From Alisma plantago-aquatica (lineage: Eukaryota; Streptophyta; Magnoliopsida; Alismatales; Alismataceae), in the NCBI GenBank assembly GCA_963693085.1, contig OY856409.1, positions 663,181,591-663,245,590 of the forward strand: 64,000 bases of DNA, in the 5' to 3' direction. This document shows positions 44,971 to 57,500 of the stretch, in pieces (the stretch's first letter is position 1; every line of letters begins with the position of its first letter). The notes under the pieces were generated by a model. It did not search any database, was not told the DNA's origin, and saw only the letters and a program-made list of their open reading frames with translations. The position numbers and the translations under genes are program-made.

Positions 44971-44996
44971 CCCAAACGGTCTCAAGACCGTTTGGG
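44971..44996. repeat. Perfect palindrome in Gypsy-II LTR
   Basis: CCCAAACGGTCT and its exact complement are separated by CA. Shorter or imperfect versions recur near 45006-45018, 45154-45210 and 45504-45550. Confidence 0.8.
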
Positions 44997-46120
44997 GGTC
45001 ACCCAAGACCGTTTGGAGGTCTAGGGTCAAGTATGGTTGAGTAATTGAAGGTCTAAAGATACCAAATTGAAATGCAATTGAGTGCTGATTTGATGATCAA
45101 TCTAATGATCTAAACCCTAATGGAATTTCACAAAATCCAAGGATAGGATGGGACAAACGGTCTCAAGACCATTTGGAGGTCATACAAACGACCTCAAGAC
45201 CGTTTGGGGTCAGTTCATATCAAAAACTTGATGATAATTCACTAGTTGCAATTGAATCAGTTCCACAATGTTGAACATTGATGGCTACTCGATTTCAAAA
45301 CCCTAATTGAAGGTTCTTGAGTAGAAATCCTAGATCAATTGGGTTCAAAACCCTATTTGATGGTCTAATTGAATGTTGATTCAATTGTTAAAGTGATAGA
45401 GAAATCAGGGATTCAATTGATATTGGTTCATCTACTGAAATCATGAATCGTGTATGTGTTGAAAGGAATTTTTGGTCCATTTGGTTTTGAGATGGTTTGG
45501 ACCAAACGGTCTCAAACCATTTGGAGACCCAAAGTGCAAACGGTTTCAACACCTATTTTGTCTAATCGGTTTCAAGAACAATTTGCTCAAATGGTTTTCT
45601 ACCAATTGAATTATGAGAACCAAGATTGTTTAGGGCTTATGAAATTAGATCTTTTGAAGATCAACATGGTTGATCCATTTGGATATCTCAATTAATTGAA
45701 GGTCTAATAGGGTCAATCCAATTAGAAGTCTAATGTAATTGAAGATTCAATTAGTCAATCCAATTGATCATCTAATGGAATTGAAGGTTCAGTTGGTCAA
45801 TCCATTTGAATACCTCATATAATTGAAGGTTCAATTGATTAAACCATATGGAGACATGATGTACTTAGATGATTGATACCCTTAGTGGGATTAATCATTA
45901 GTGTATAATGATGTAATAATTCAATACATCATGTTAACTCTAAATGCATGTATTTGAATGAAGAATAGGCTCAATGTAATCAAGAATTGAGTAGTGAACA
46001 TCCTAAGTAGGATGAGAGAGAAAGATGTATACATGAATGGTAATCATGTAGAAATTAAGCCTAAACATTCAAAGTGATGTGATATACAATTAGGGCATGA
46101 TCCTTGATAAAGAGATCATA

Positions 46121-46415
46121 AAACCCTAATTGAGTTGATTTATGAACTCAAACTCTAATTTAGGGCAAGTTTGAGTAAAACCCTAAACTAGGAGGATGTT
46201 GTGATATGAATTTAGGGTAAAGACATGAGAAACCCTAATTCAGAGTATCCTGATGATATAAACCCTAATTATGGGTAATGGAATATGAAACCCTAATTAG
46301 GATGAATAGTAAACCCTAATTGTGGGCTATTGAATATAAACCCTAATCTAGGGTGATGTGATGTGAACAATAAACCCTAATTATAAAATAGGGTGAAGGT
46401 ATGTGAAACCCTAAT
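46121..46415. repeat. Telomere-like AAACCCTAA cluster in Gypsy-II LTR
   Basis: About nine AAACCCTAA words spaced some 22-60 bp apart, several followed closely by TAGGG or ATGGGT on the same strand. They match the plant telomere word but are interspersed and not tandem, so this is not a telomere tract. Confidence 0.75.
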
Positions 46416-47244
46416 TTTAGGTTATACCATATAACATGAAACTCTAATCTTGGACAATGAAATGATAAGTCATTGGTCCAGATTGAACATAGGGAATGGG
46501 TAACCCTGATTGATAAGAAATGGGAAACCCTAACCCTGGTAAGGGAATAGTGGTGTTACCCTTGAATAATGATGTTATATATTGTTTTGTATGGTGCTAA
46601 TATGAAATTGATGTATCTGCTATCATTTGCACTAACCATGCAGGTATCATGAGATGATGAACATAGCCATGTATGAGCTATGACATTTTATGTATTGAAA
46701 TTGTTTATTGGGCCTTATGTGCCATGCTATACCTTGTTGCCTAGTATGAGGTAATAAGAGAAGTAATGGGCCTTAAGTTCCATGAGAGATGCTTATATAA
46801 CAAGCATCATATTTACCTTGGTCAGATTACCTGAAGGTGATAGTTACCTGAAAAAGGGGTAATTGTACTCAATGTTAAGCTAAGGGTTTGAATACCCAGA
46901 ACCATATGATTATGGTGTTGAGATTATAAAAAGGTGATATTTCCTAGCATTGAAATGAGGGGCTGAGATCCCAATGTCTTAACAAGACTGAGAAGTAATT
47001 GATGAAATAGTACATGCTTCTTTGTAACAATTGTCCAAATAAGTTATGTGTGAAAACTTGTTTGATTGCTAAAAGAATATGATAAAGTACTTAATTAATC
47101 AAATGATAACATAGAATGTAGTTTCCCTGACTACAGATCCATCAGCGTCAGAATTAGCTGAATGGTGAAACGAGTTTTACTCGGAACGCATATTTTTGAA
47201 TATGTGGGGGTAATTGGGCAAATATATCCTTTTTCCCCATAGGA

Positions 47245-47405
47245 ATGGCTAAGGGCTATGTCCTATGTACGAGATTGGTTTTGGAACATACCCCAATAAG
47301 AGTATGGCTAAGGGCCATGACTCCTCAATATAATACCAGGCATTGGCTACGGGCCATAACCCTGAAGAGAGTATATGCTACGGGCTATAACTCTATAGTG
47401 AGGAT
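47245..47405. repeat. GGCTAMGGGCYAT short repeats
   Basis: Four units (ATGGCTAAGGGCTATG, ATGGCTAAGGGCCATG, TTGGCTACGGGCCATA, ATGCTACGGGCTATA), each about 45 bp apart. They form a degenerate minisatellite inside the LTR. Confidence 0.7.
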
Positions 47406-47471
47406 GCCAATATACCCTGGCAAGCTAATTGTAGTTTGACACATGATGTCTCTGCCAAAGTAGTCTCATAC

Positions 47472-50400
47472 TGTAAGGCCCCGAAACTTGCTTAATGAGT
47501 TGAACAAGTTTAATTACCATAATTTAATGCTTAGTGCATCATTAAGTTGATTAAGTTGAATTAAGTACTCATTGATGCAATTAGTACTTTGATCAAGTGT
47601 TACAGTCTCATTAGCATGATTTCTTGCTTTGAGATTGTAGTGGATTCTGCCTTTGAATTTTTCCAAAAATAATCACCTCAATTGGACACTCGAGGCGAGA
47701 GTTACGACATTTTCAAGAATCTTGGACCTAAGATGTAATTTTCCCAGTTATTTGATATACCCCTTTTTCCCTTTCTCCCTTATCATCTTCCCCAATCCAA
47801 TGCTTGAGCGATGCACTATAGCGGTGCCTAATAGTCTGATCACAGCAATAGAAGAGTAGGCGATCTAGGGCGATTTTGGGTGCCATTGGCTTCGTCCAAC
47901 AGCACCCTACCTCCGCCCACTTCTCTCCTTCCTTTCTTCCTCCTCTAGCTCGCCCCAACAATGCCCATCACCAGCGCCCTAACCAGCCAGTGAAGGTCGG
48001 CCAGCAGCAGCCATGGACTGCTAGGGTGTGAGCAGCAACACCTAGCTTAGCATCGAGCTTGGCCGAGTGTCCATGGCACAAACCCATAACTCCAGTAGGT
48101 GTCGACACATCCTCCTCCTCCGCACCCTAGCGGCGCCCAACTGCGCCCCCACCTGCCCCAACCTGCAGGAGCAGCCATGGCCGGATAACATAGCTGTGGC
48201 ACATCCAGCAGGCACTTGAGAGGGAGGGGCGGGGCATTTCTTGGCCCCATAGCTTCGGCCATCGACCAGCTGCACATTGATGCTCTCCTTCCTCTTCCTT
48301 GCTCAACCGCGACGCACAACCAGTAGGGCGACGCCCTAGCTAGCTCGAGCAGTAATAGCTGCAGCCGTGGCCTTGAGCCACCTTGGGTGCATGAAACGGT
48401 GAGCTAAGGTTAGCATGGAGTTCGACCAAGAGATTGGAACAAGAAACTGGAGCCATAACTGCATCTAGCACCGAGCACAATTGTCTCCTTCAACCTGTTC
48501 GTGAGGTAGAAGTTGCTGCAAGCAGCTGGTCTGACCTAGGGCCGTTTGGTGCATGATAGAGCAAGATAAGACCAGCACGGAGCTCGGCCTTGAAGGTAGA
48601 ACAAGAATCTATAGCTAATAGCTTGATTTGGCATTTTATCGAGCTTCCTCCTCAATTGGTGCGTAAAACAGGTTGCAACCAGGGCTATCCAGAGGTAGAA
48701 GACAACCCAATAGATGCCCGGAAATAGGTGTCTGGTTGCATTTCCAGTTGTATTCAGACATTTTGAACTGCGGTGAGTAGAATCTCACTCCCATTCGCAC
48801 GATTTAACTCAAATAATCAGACGTTTCAGTTAAAAGCAGTGTTATTCGCAAATGTCAGTGTTTACCCGGGTGCCGACACCACTCGACTCCTAATTTGCAC
48901 GTTTAAATTATTAACGCTTGCTCGACACTAATTAGTTGACTGATATGTGCGATGGGATTTAGTGAAATTACACGATCGATCAAACCTAATTTACTATGTT
49001 AAATGTCGAAATCAGTAGTGCACAACCACAAAAATGTTCCATAGTAGAATTTTCTCTAAAGCTCTAAAACCCTACCTTTCTTACTCCTTATGTTTAGGAT
49101 TTTCTCATTTGATGAAGAAAGATGCTAGATGGACGAATTCATAGCTTATTCTTGGATTTTCTACCCTACCTGCTCGAGATTTCTCCTGTGTGTGGTTCCA
49201 TCTTCTCATTAGAGGCAAGTTTTATAACTTGCTCCACGTTTATTGCTTACCATAAGCTTTCTAGATCATGTTCTTGCTTGAAAATGACGATCCATACACT
49301 AAAAAGCTATGCTTGACTTGGATTTCAAAATTTATAATGTTCCCTGTTCTGATTTTAGTTATATATGAACCTGTGATCATGTGTATGATATTCCTAAGGT
49401 ACAATATGAATTGGATCAGGTTGGTTTGACAATTTATTGTGCTAAGCACCTATCAAACAATTGTCAATTTTAGGGTTTAGAGCTGATTTCTTCTATAAAC
49501 TATGACCCAATGATGGTACCATTGCAACAACCCTATGGTGTTGTATTCATAGCAACTGATGGTCGTGATCAAGGGTGTCAAATGATGGTGACAACCTATG
49601 GTCACCCCTTAGGTCAGGTTTTGGATCAATTAGAAGTATAATGATCAATCATTAAGTACACTACTTATGATATCAATCAATGATGACATCAACTTAATAT
49701 TTGATGTTGATTAATGAATTAGTGTTGATCTAACAACCTATAGTGATTTAATGATCACTAATGATGGTTTGTTTTAACTGAACAGTTGATTGTGGGTTTT
49801 ACCCTACTCTCAATTGAACTTTTTGTGTTGTTAATCAAGGGATGTCTAGGGTTAGATGGTGACTCTTTCTAGAGAACAAATCAAGGACTTCATAGGTGGT
49901 TTATCTAATGTGTTTACTTATGTAAACAATCAATAGTCTTACCTTTTAAACATCCAATGGTTCTGGGTGACATTGTGGTATGGTGATATGGGTTGAATGA
50001 TGATGGAACAAATGGAGGGTTATCCTTAATAAGTTAGTTTTACCTATTCACTCATATGAATAGAAGGGATGATAATCACATTGTGTTGATACATAACCCT
50101 AATGAAGTATAGCTTGTTATACCTAGCTTTAATATAACTAAATGATGGTAATTGGGTATGAATAGTCCTTGAATGACTAATACAATCATGGAATACTCTA
50201 TTATTGTTGAAATCCTAGTATGCTATAACTTGATGGTTACACCTTGATTTATGTGTAGGCTCATACTTGAGAATAGTATGGAATGTGATGGTGATGCTTC
50301 ACCTTATGCATCCATGATCCAATGGGGATGTCGTGAGTTAGGGTTTGGGTATAAGTGATGATTAGTAACATTAATACAAATTATATTATGAGCCTAACTC

Positions 50401-52713
50401 TAATGCAAATAGATAAAGATGAGTATTCATGTTTAACATTCTTATATAATGGAATGATGGTGGAATAACCTCCTAAATATGATCATAACCTTGATATGTT
50501 AATTGGTGGTTATCATAGCCACATGGTTGATACTTTCTTATGCTAAACATGTGCATTATGAATATGATGAGTGTTAATCATATCTAGATTCCTTGAATGT
50601 AGATGTAATAAAGGAATGTTCTTAATGTTAATATAGCCCTGCTATGATTGTTTATGAATATCTCCTAGCTCATTAATGCAATATTATGCTGATCTGGTAT
50701 ATTATATGTAAGTGATGTTGTTGAGCCTTATTAGAAGGCATGGAAAGATAATGATGATCTTACAGGGAATAATATGATGGTCTTAATGACCTTTGGGCAT
50801 GGTTGAGCCCTGAATGAGGTGTAATCCTCTTATGTTGATAAGGGCTGATACCTTGTGATATTGTGAAAAGGATTTGTATCTTGTGATAGTATGATGACTA
50901 GTGTGGTCTCATGAATGGAAAGTGAATATTACCATGTGATGATGGGATGAGAAATTATGGTTCATACATTTTATATCTTTTCAAAGTTTTGATATTTATA
51001 TGCTTGCTAGAAGTGAATTGGGGTTTGTATGTCCACTTGTTTGATGCAGCCTTAATTCACCCAATTGGCATAACTAATCAAGTGAAACTCTAATCATGTA
51101 GTGCCCTATGCCATAGATCCATCTGAGTGTCAGAACTTGCCAGATGGTGAAATGAGTATTCCTAAGGGAAACTCGGAGCACATAGTGATGAGTATGCGGG
51201 GTGCTTGTCATCCTGAATTCAAGTGTTTAGGGAGGATGACTGCGGTCATACCTAGCCCTCAATTTGAGAACGGCTATGGTCGTGTCTCAGTGATTATATA
51301 TGTGATGATATTGGAGGACAATTGCGGTTGTACCTCAGGTGGTAGGGTATGCGTACCCACCTCCTTTCACTAGTGTTGTGACCTGTACCAAGGACGGACT
51401 AGGCTGTTAGCAGCTTGACCTTATGCGTCGTTGTGGTGGACCTGTACTGACCGGGGGCGGAGAAGATATTAGGAGTCTGACTCTTCCTAGATCTTGTATG
51501 GCACTGATTTCGACTTAGCAGTGGTCAGTTGGATTTTGAGTGGTATCCTCAATTTCCTCAGGGCATAATAAAAGATGTAATACAGCCATATAGCATATCT
51601 GTTTAGGGTTATACATGACGCTTCACATTGGATGATAGCCCTTGTTTGTTCTCTTTACATAAAAATGATGCTTAGTGCAATTAAGAGATAGTAATTATAC
51701 TTATGTTGTGGATATGCATAAGACTGTAAATATGTACATACAGTAGTCATGCTTATGTTGATATCTATAATGCTACTGTTGATTATAATAATGATGCTAG
51801 TTATGTCATGTTGTTACTTATGTTTATCATGCTAGCCATGCATCTATAATTAGAAATGCATATACTACTAATCATGCTTATGCAAATACTCATGCTTATG
51901 TTGATAGCTTTGCTTATGATATTGATCTGTTCAAAATGTTAGACATGCTAATGTTGTTAGATATGCTTATGATGCTAGACTTATTCATGTTAATAGAGAT
52001 AACATGCTACTAGACTTGCTGATGCTAGTTATGTATATGCTATTGAATCTCTTATACGGTTAATAAGGAAAATGATGATAGATAGCTTGATGATGATAAT
52101 TGTTATCTGCTCCTTTATGTATTTTGTTAATCATCAATACTGCTGAGCTTATTTGTTATATCTGATTAATTTGCTTAACTGTTTAAGTACTTAAAAATGT
52201 TGTAATCAATAAACGTTGTTGGAGGTTATAACTCTTGCTGGGACTGGGTCTCACCCTTGTGGTTCGCCACATTTTTTAGGTAATTGAAAGTGATGAAAAC
52301 AAACATGTGGCAACAAAGAGGAGCTAAAATAATGAATCTTTGAGAAAGTTTATTAGATGTCTAGTGTGTCCTAGAGTCGTCCCTGTACTCTCAGGTCCGG
52401 GAAGGAAAAGTTTGTATATGGTGTTTCAAATGAATCGGGATTTTGTTAGCATGTTAATGCTTGTTTGTGTGATATATACGAATATTGTTCTTCTGTGTAT
52501 ATATGTTGTGGCTAAAGAGATAGACCAATTTGTATCAAATTCTTAGCATAGTATGGATATAAGAGATGTTGGTCTCTTACGAATATGTTTTTGAGCGAGT
52601 GTTGACATTGAAATCGGTTTTAATTTACCCATATTTTTGGGTATGTGATTAATTAGTGATTGCTAGTGTTTTATGTTTTGAGTAATCTCATTTAACGTGA
52701 CGAGGTTACGACA
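47472..52713 (+). repeat. LARD-like element, 5' LTR (5.2 kb)
   Basis: The first 2 kb has a GC-rich island (about 47860-48400) in an otherwise AT-rich LTR. Near the end, TAACTCTTGCTGGGACTGGG and CTGTACTCTCAGGTCC blocks resemble the Gypsy-II LTR. Open frames inside are short and occur in both copies, with no domain. Confidence 0.93.
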
Positions 52714-54581
52714 GGTTGGTATCAGAGCTTTATGTTCACTGAGTCTACAGGGATACTAGGACTTATGACTAGGATGATGTCTAAGTTAGGAATATGACAT
52801 AAAAATATGTTGCATACTGCCTAATCTCAGTATTTGGGTGCCCTGGCCAGGTATTCAATTATTAAAGAAAAGGTAAGTATGGAACTCTTAGATTGTTATC
52901 TTTTATTACTCTGATCAAGTAGTCATTTTGAGATAATCTAAAGAGCATAATGAATAAGAAATCATGGTGTGAATATCTCAATCCTACCTTAAAGAAGATG
53001 AGAATTGCATCATAATCTATCAAAACTTGAATGTTTGGTAAATATAAGAGAAAGATACAACACAATGAAATCTAAATCTGAATACAAATAAGGAAAAGAG
53101 GAGTTCTTGAAGATGTGATTCAAGAATATAATAAAGTAAAAGACAAACAAGTTTATGCTTATAAAGTGAATCAAGGTATGAAATCCACATAAGATGAAAA
53201 GAACTTCTACAACAAGTATAAAATGAGGAGATAAATGGGAACAATGACAAAGAAATTAAGGGAAATGATCCCTATTTAATGAAGAAAATGTGTAATATGA
53301 TGATTTACTTGTTGATAAATGGTTGAAAAACATAATAAAATAAGACAACATACCCAAGTGTGATAAATAGTCATCAAGGAAGGAGTAATGATATATGTTA
53401 ATCATGATGATTCCTATGCTAATGGCAAGGAACCAAAAATAAAAAGGGAAAATGATACATAAAAAGTTGTAATATGCATAATGAAAATAGAATTGGTTAC
53501 CTTTTTGTTATTTACCCTGAACAATGCTGCTATGATGTGGGAAGTGTGTTTTCCCTTTGTGTCTTTTCTTTACAGGGCACAACTTTCAAGTGGATCATTG
53601 CCACTTGGTATGTGTGGATTCATTCTAAACATGAGAATGGATATCTTATTATAGAATAAGGTTGTTTGGACTATGGTTCCAATTCATAAAGTTTGTGATG
53701 ATTTTTCTTTTGAACCTTCCAATAATTAGGAAGACTCCTCTTATATGTCTTGATATTTGTTATGTTGGTAAAAGTAGATGATATAAGGATGTGAGTTCCT
53801 CATAGCACATGAGGTGGATACCAAGGTAATGAATCCTAGTATCCAAGATGTATCAACATTATGAGAAATATGTGAAGGTTGGAGATGTTTATTAAATGAA
53901 CATTCCAAATATTCCTCTCTTGTAGAGAGAGAGAGTTGATAATGATCCTATAAATGTTGTTTGTAAGGAAAAACAAAAGTGATTCTAAAATGTTGTGTAT
54001 GGTTCAGTGATAGCTGGGAAAGACCACTATCAATGATAGATGGTTTATTGGTCAATAGATATGTGATACCGTGTTCCTTTAAGATAAACTTATGATCAAA
54101 TATCAATGCATAAGAGTTAGATTGGATGACATAATTCACATGACCATGATGAGTTTAGAGTTATGTCCTTTAGACTAACCAATGTATCAATAGAATTTAT
54201 GAATAGGAGAAATAGAGTGTTCCAGTCATGTCATACAAGTTATATCAAGCTTTAAATGATGACATGTCAAAGTATTTCAAATATGGTCAAAATTATGATC
54301 AATATTTATTCAAAAACCTTAGGGTTGCCAAAGTAGTAACTTCTATGAGAACAAGTTGAATAAGAGTGAGATGGGGTTGATTAAATTTCTTAATGGGATC
54401 ATGATATGTCTTCTTATGTGGGTGTTTTTGCATTGACCCAAGATGAGATATGTATGAATGATGTGACATTACCATGATATGAAAGTAAGCATGTGAAGGT
54501 AATAGGATGAGGTGCAGAGGAAGTACCCATCTTTGTTTATCTTGGATTTCGGGGGAAAAATCCCTATTAGGGGTTTATAGT
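52714..54581 (+). other. LARD-like element interior (1.9 kb)
   Basis: The primer site TGGTATCAGAGC is at 52717-52728, followed by AT-rich sequence without a long frame. A purine-rich stretch near 54551 (GGGGGAAAAA) and ATTAGGGGTTTATAG before the 3' LTR could be the polypurine tract. See the RT remnant at 54060-54235. Confidence 0.85.
54060..54235 (+). pseudogene. Gypsy reverse-transcriptase remnant inside the LARD-like element
   Basis: Fragments in shifting frames resemble the gypsy RT finger and palm region. RVRLDDI lies near 54115 and DHDEFRVMSFRLTN, then EFMNRRNRVFQ, in about 54141-54228. In family members this region reads [24 protein letters not shown]. The YIDD/FIDD catalytic box is not seen downstream. 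The element therefore looks like a decayed derivative of an autonomous gypsy element. Short and damaged, so moderate confidence. Confidence 0.65.
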
Positions 54582-57500
54582 TGTAAGGCCCCGAAACTTT
54601 CTTAATGAGTTGAACAAGTTTAATTACCATAATTTAATGCTTAGTGCATCATTAAGTTGATTAAGTTGAATTAAGTACTCATTGATGCAATTAGTACTTT
54701 GATCGAGTGTTATAGTCTCATTAGCATGATTTCTTGCTTTGAGATTGTAGTGGATTCCGTGCTTGAAATTTTGCAAAAATAATCACCTCAATCGGACACT
54801 CGAGGCGAGAGTTACGACATTTTCAAGAATCTTGGACCTAAGATGTATTTTTCCCAGTTATTTGATATACCTCTTTTTCCCTTTCTCCCTTATCATCTTC
54901 CCCAATCCACCGCTTGAGCGATGCACTGTAGCGGTGCCCAGAAGTCCGATCGCAGTAGCAGAAGAGTAGGCCATCTAGGGCGATTTTGGGCACCCTTGGC
55001 TTCGTCCAGCAGCACCCTACCTCCGCCCACTTCTCTCCTTCCTTTCTTCCTCCTCTAGCTCGCCCCAGCAACACCCATCACCAGCGCCCTGACCAGCCAG
55101 TGAAGGTCGGCCAGCAGCAGCCATGGACTGCTAGGGCGTGAGCAGCAACACCTAGCTTAGCATCGAGCTTGGCCGAGTGTCCAGCGCACAAACCCGCAAC
55201 TGCAGTAGGCACCGACGCATCCTCCTCCTCCACACCCTAGCGGCGCCCAACTGCGCCCCCACCTGCCCCAACCTACAGGAGCATCCATGGCTGGCTAACG
55301 CTGTTGTGGCATGTCCAGCAGCCACTTGATAGGGAGGGGCGGGGCATTTCTTGGTCCCATAGCTTCAGCCATCGACCAACTGCACATTGATGCTCTCCTT
55401 CCTCTTCCTTGCTCAACCGCGACGCCCAACCAGCAGGGCGGCGCCCCAGCTAGCTCGAGTAGCAACAGCTGCAGCCCTGGCCTTGAGCCACCTTGGGCGC
55501 ATGAAATGGTGAGCTAAGGTTAGCATGGAGTTCGGTCAAGAGATTGGAACAAGAAACCGCAGCCATAACTGCATCTAGCACCGAGCACAATTGTCTCCTT
55601 CAACCTGTTCATGAGGTAGAAGCTGCTGCAAGTAGCTGGTCTGACGTAGGGCCGTTTGGCGCATGATAGAGTAAGATAAGACTAGCATGGAGCTCGGCCT
55701 TGAAGGTAGAACGAGAATCCATAGCTAATAGCTTGATTTGGCATTTTATCGAGCTTCCTCCTCAATTGGTGCATAAAATAGGTTGCAACCAGGGCTGTCC
55801 GGAGGTAGAAGACAACCCAGTGGATGCCCGAAAATAGGTGTCTGGATGTGTTTCCAGTTGTATTCGGATGTTTTGAACCATGGTGAGTAGAATCTCACTC
55901 CCATTCGCACTATTTAACTCGAATAATCGGATGTTTAATTTAAAACCAGTGTTATTCACAGTTGTCAGTGTTTACCCGGGTGCCGGGCAGTGCCGACACC
56001 ACTCGACTCCTAATTTGCACGTTTAAATTATTAACGCCTGCTCGACACTATTTAGTTGACTGATATGTGTGATGGGATTTAGTGAAATTACACGATCGAT
56101 CGAACCTAATTTACTTTGTTAAATGTCGAAATCAGTAGTGCACAACCAGAAAAATGTTCCATAGTAGAATTTGCTCTAAAGCTCTAAAACCCTACCTTTC
56201 TTACTCCTTATGTTTAGGATTTGCTCATTTGATGAAGAAAGATGCTAGATGGACGAATTCATAGCTTATTCTTGGATTTTCTACCCTACCTGCTCGAGAT
56301 TTCTCTTGTGTGTGGTTCCATCTTCTCATTAGAGGCAAGTTTTATAACTTGCTCCACATTTATTGCTTACCATAAGCTTTCTAGATCATGTTCTTGCTTG
56401 AAAATGATGATCCATACACTAAAAAGCTATGCTTGACTTGGATTTCGATTTTTATAATGTTCCCTGTTCTGATTTCAGTTATATATGAACCTGTGATCAT
56501 GTGTATGATATTCCTAAGGTACAATATGAATTGGATCAGGTTGGTTTGACAATTTATGGTGCTAAGCACCTATCAAACAATTGTCAATTTTAGTGTTTAG
56601 AGCTGATTTCTTCTATAAACTATGACCCAGTGATGGTACCATTGCAACAACCCTATGGTGTTGTATTCATAACAACTGATGGTCGTGATCAAGGGTGTCA
56701 AATGATGGTGACAACCTATGGTCACCCCTTAGGTCAGGTTTTGGATCAATTAGAAGTATAATGATCAATCATTAAGTACACTACTTATGATATAAATCAA
56801 TGATGACATCAACTTAATATTTGATGTTGATTAATGAATTAGTGTTGATCTAACAACCTATAGTGATTTAATTATCACTAATGATGGTTTGTTTTAACTG
56901 AACAGTTGATTGTGGGTTTTACCCTACTCTCAATGGAACTTTTTGTGTTGTTAATCAAGGGATGTCTAGGGTTAGATGGTGACTCTTTCTAGAGAACAAA
57001 TCAAGGACTTCATAGGTGGTTTATCTAAGGTGTTTACTTATGTAAACAATCAATAGTCTTACCTTTTAAACATCCAATGGTTCTGGGTGACATTGTGGTA
57101 TGGTGATATGGGTTGAATGATGATGGAACAAATGGAGGGTTATCCTTAATAAGTTAGTTTTACCTATTCACTCATATGAATAGAAGGGATGGTAATCACA
57201 TTGTGTTGATATGTAACCCTAATGAAGTATAGCTTGTTATACCTAGCTTTAATATAACTAAATGATGGTAATTGGGTATGAATAGTCCTTGAATGACTAA
57301 TACAATCATGGAATACTCTATTATTGTTGAAATCCTAGTATGCTATAACCTGATGGTTACATCTTGATTTATGTGTGGGCTCATACATGAGAATAGTATG
57401 GAATGTGATGGTGATGCTTCACCTTATGCATCCATGATCCAATGGGGATGCCGTGAGTTAGGGTTTGGGTATAAGTGATGATTAGTAACATTAATATAAA

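Larger units (their letters stand above)
43300..47466 (+). repeat. Gypsy-II 5' LTR, first segment
   Basis: The start was chosen because TGTAACATCCTGG and the following TTGCTTAATAAAGTTGA parallel the start of the LARD LTR (TGTAAGGCCCCG, TTGCTTAATGAGTTGA). It contains palindromic AAACGGTCT modules (44971-45550), a cluster of AAACCCTAA words (46121-46415) and repeated GGCTAMGGGCYAT words (47245-47400). Confidence 0.75.

Noticed and set aside
46121..46545. Interstitial telomere tract
   Set aside because: The AAACCCTAA words are spaced by unrelated sequence and lie inside an LTR; a telomere tract would be tandem AAACCCT.
48042..48319. Minus-strand open frames in the GC-rich part of the LARD LTR
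   Set aside because: They follow local GC composition, have no domain, and are altered in the second LTR copy.
53474..53659. 61-codon frame in the LARD interior
   Set aside because: No family motif; length is within chance for AT-rich DNA.
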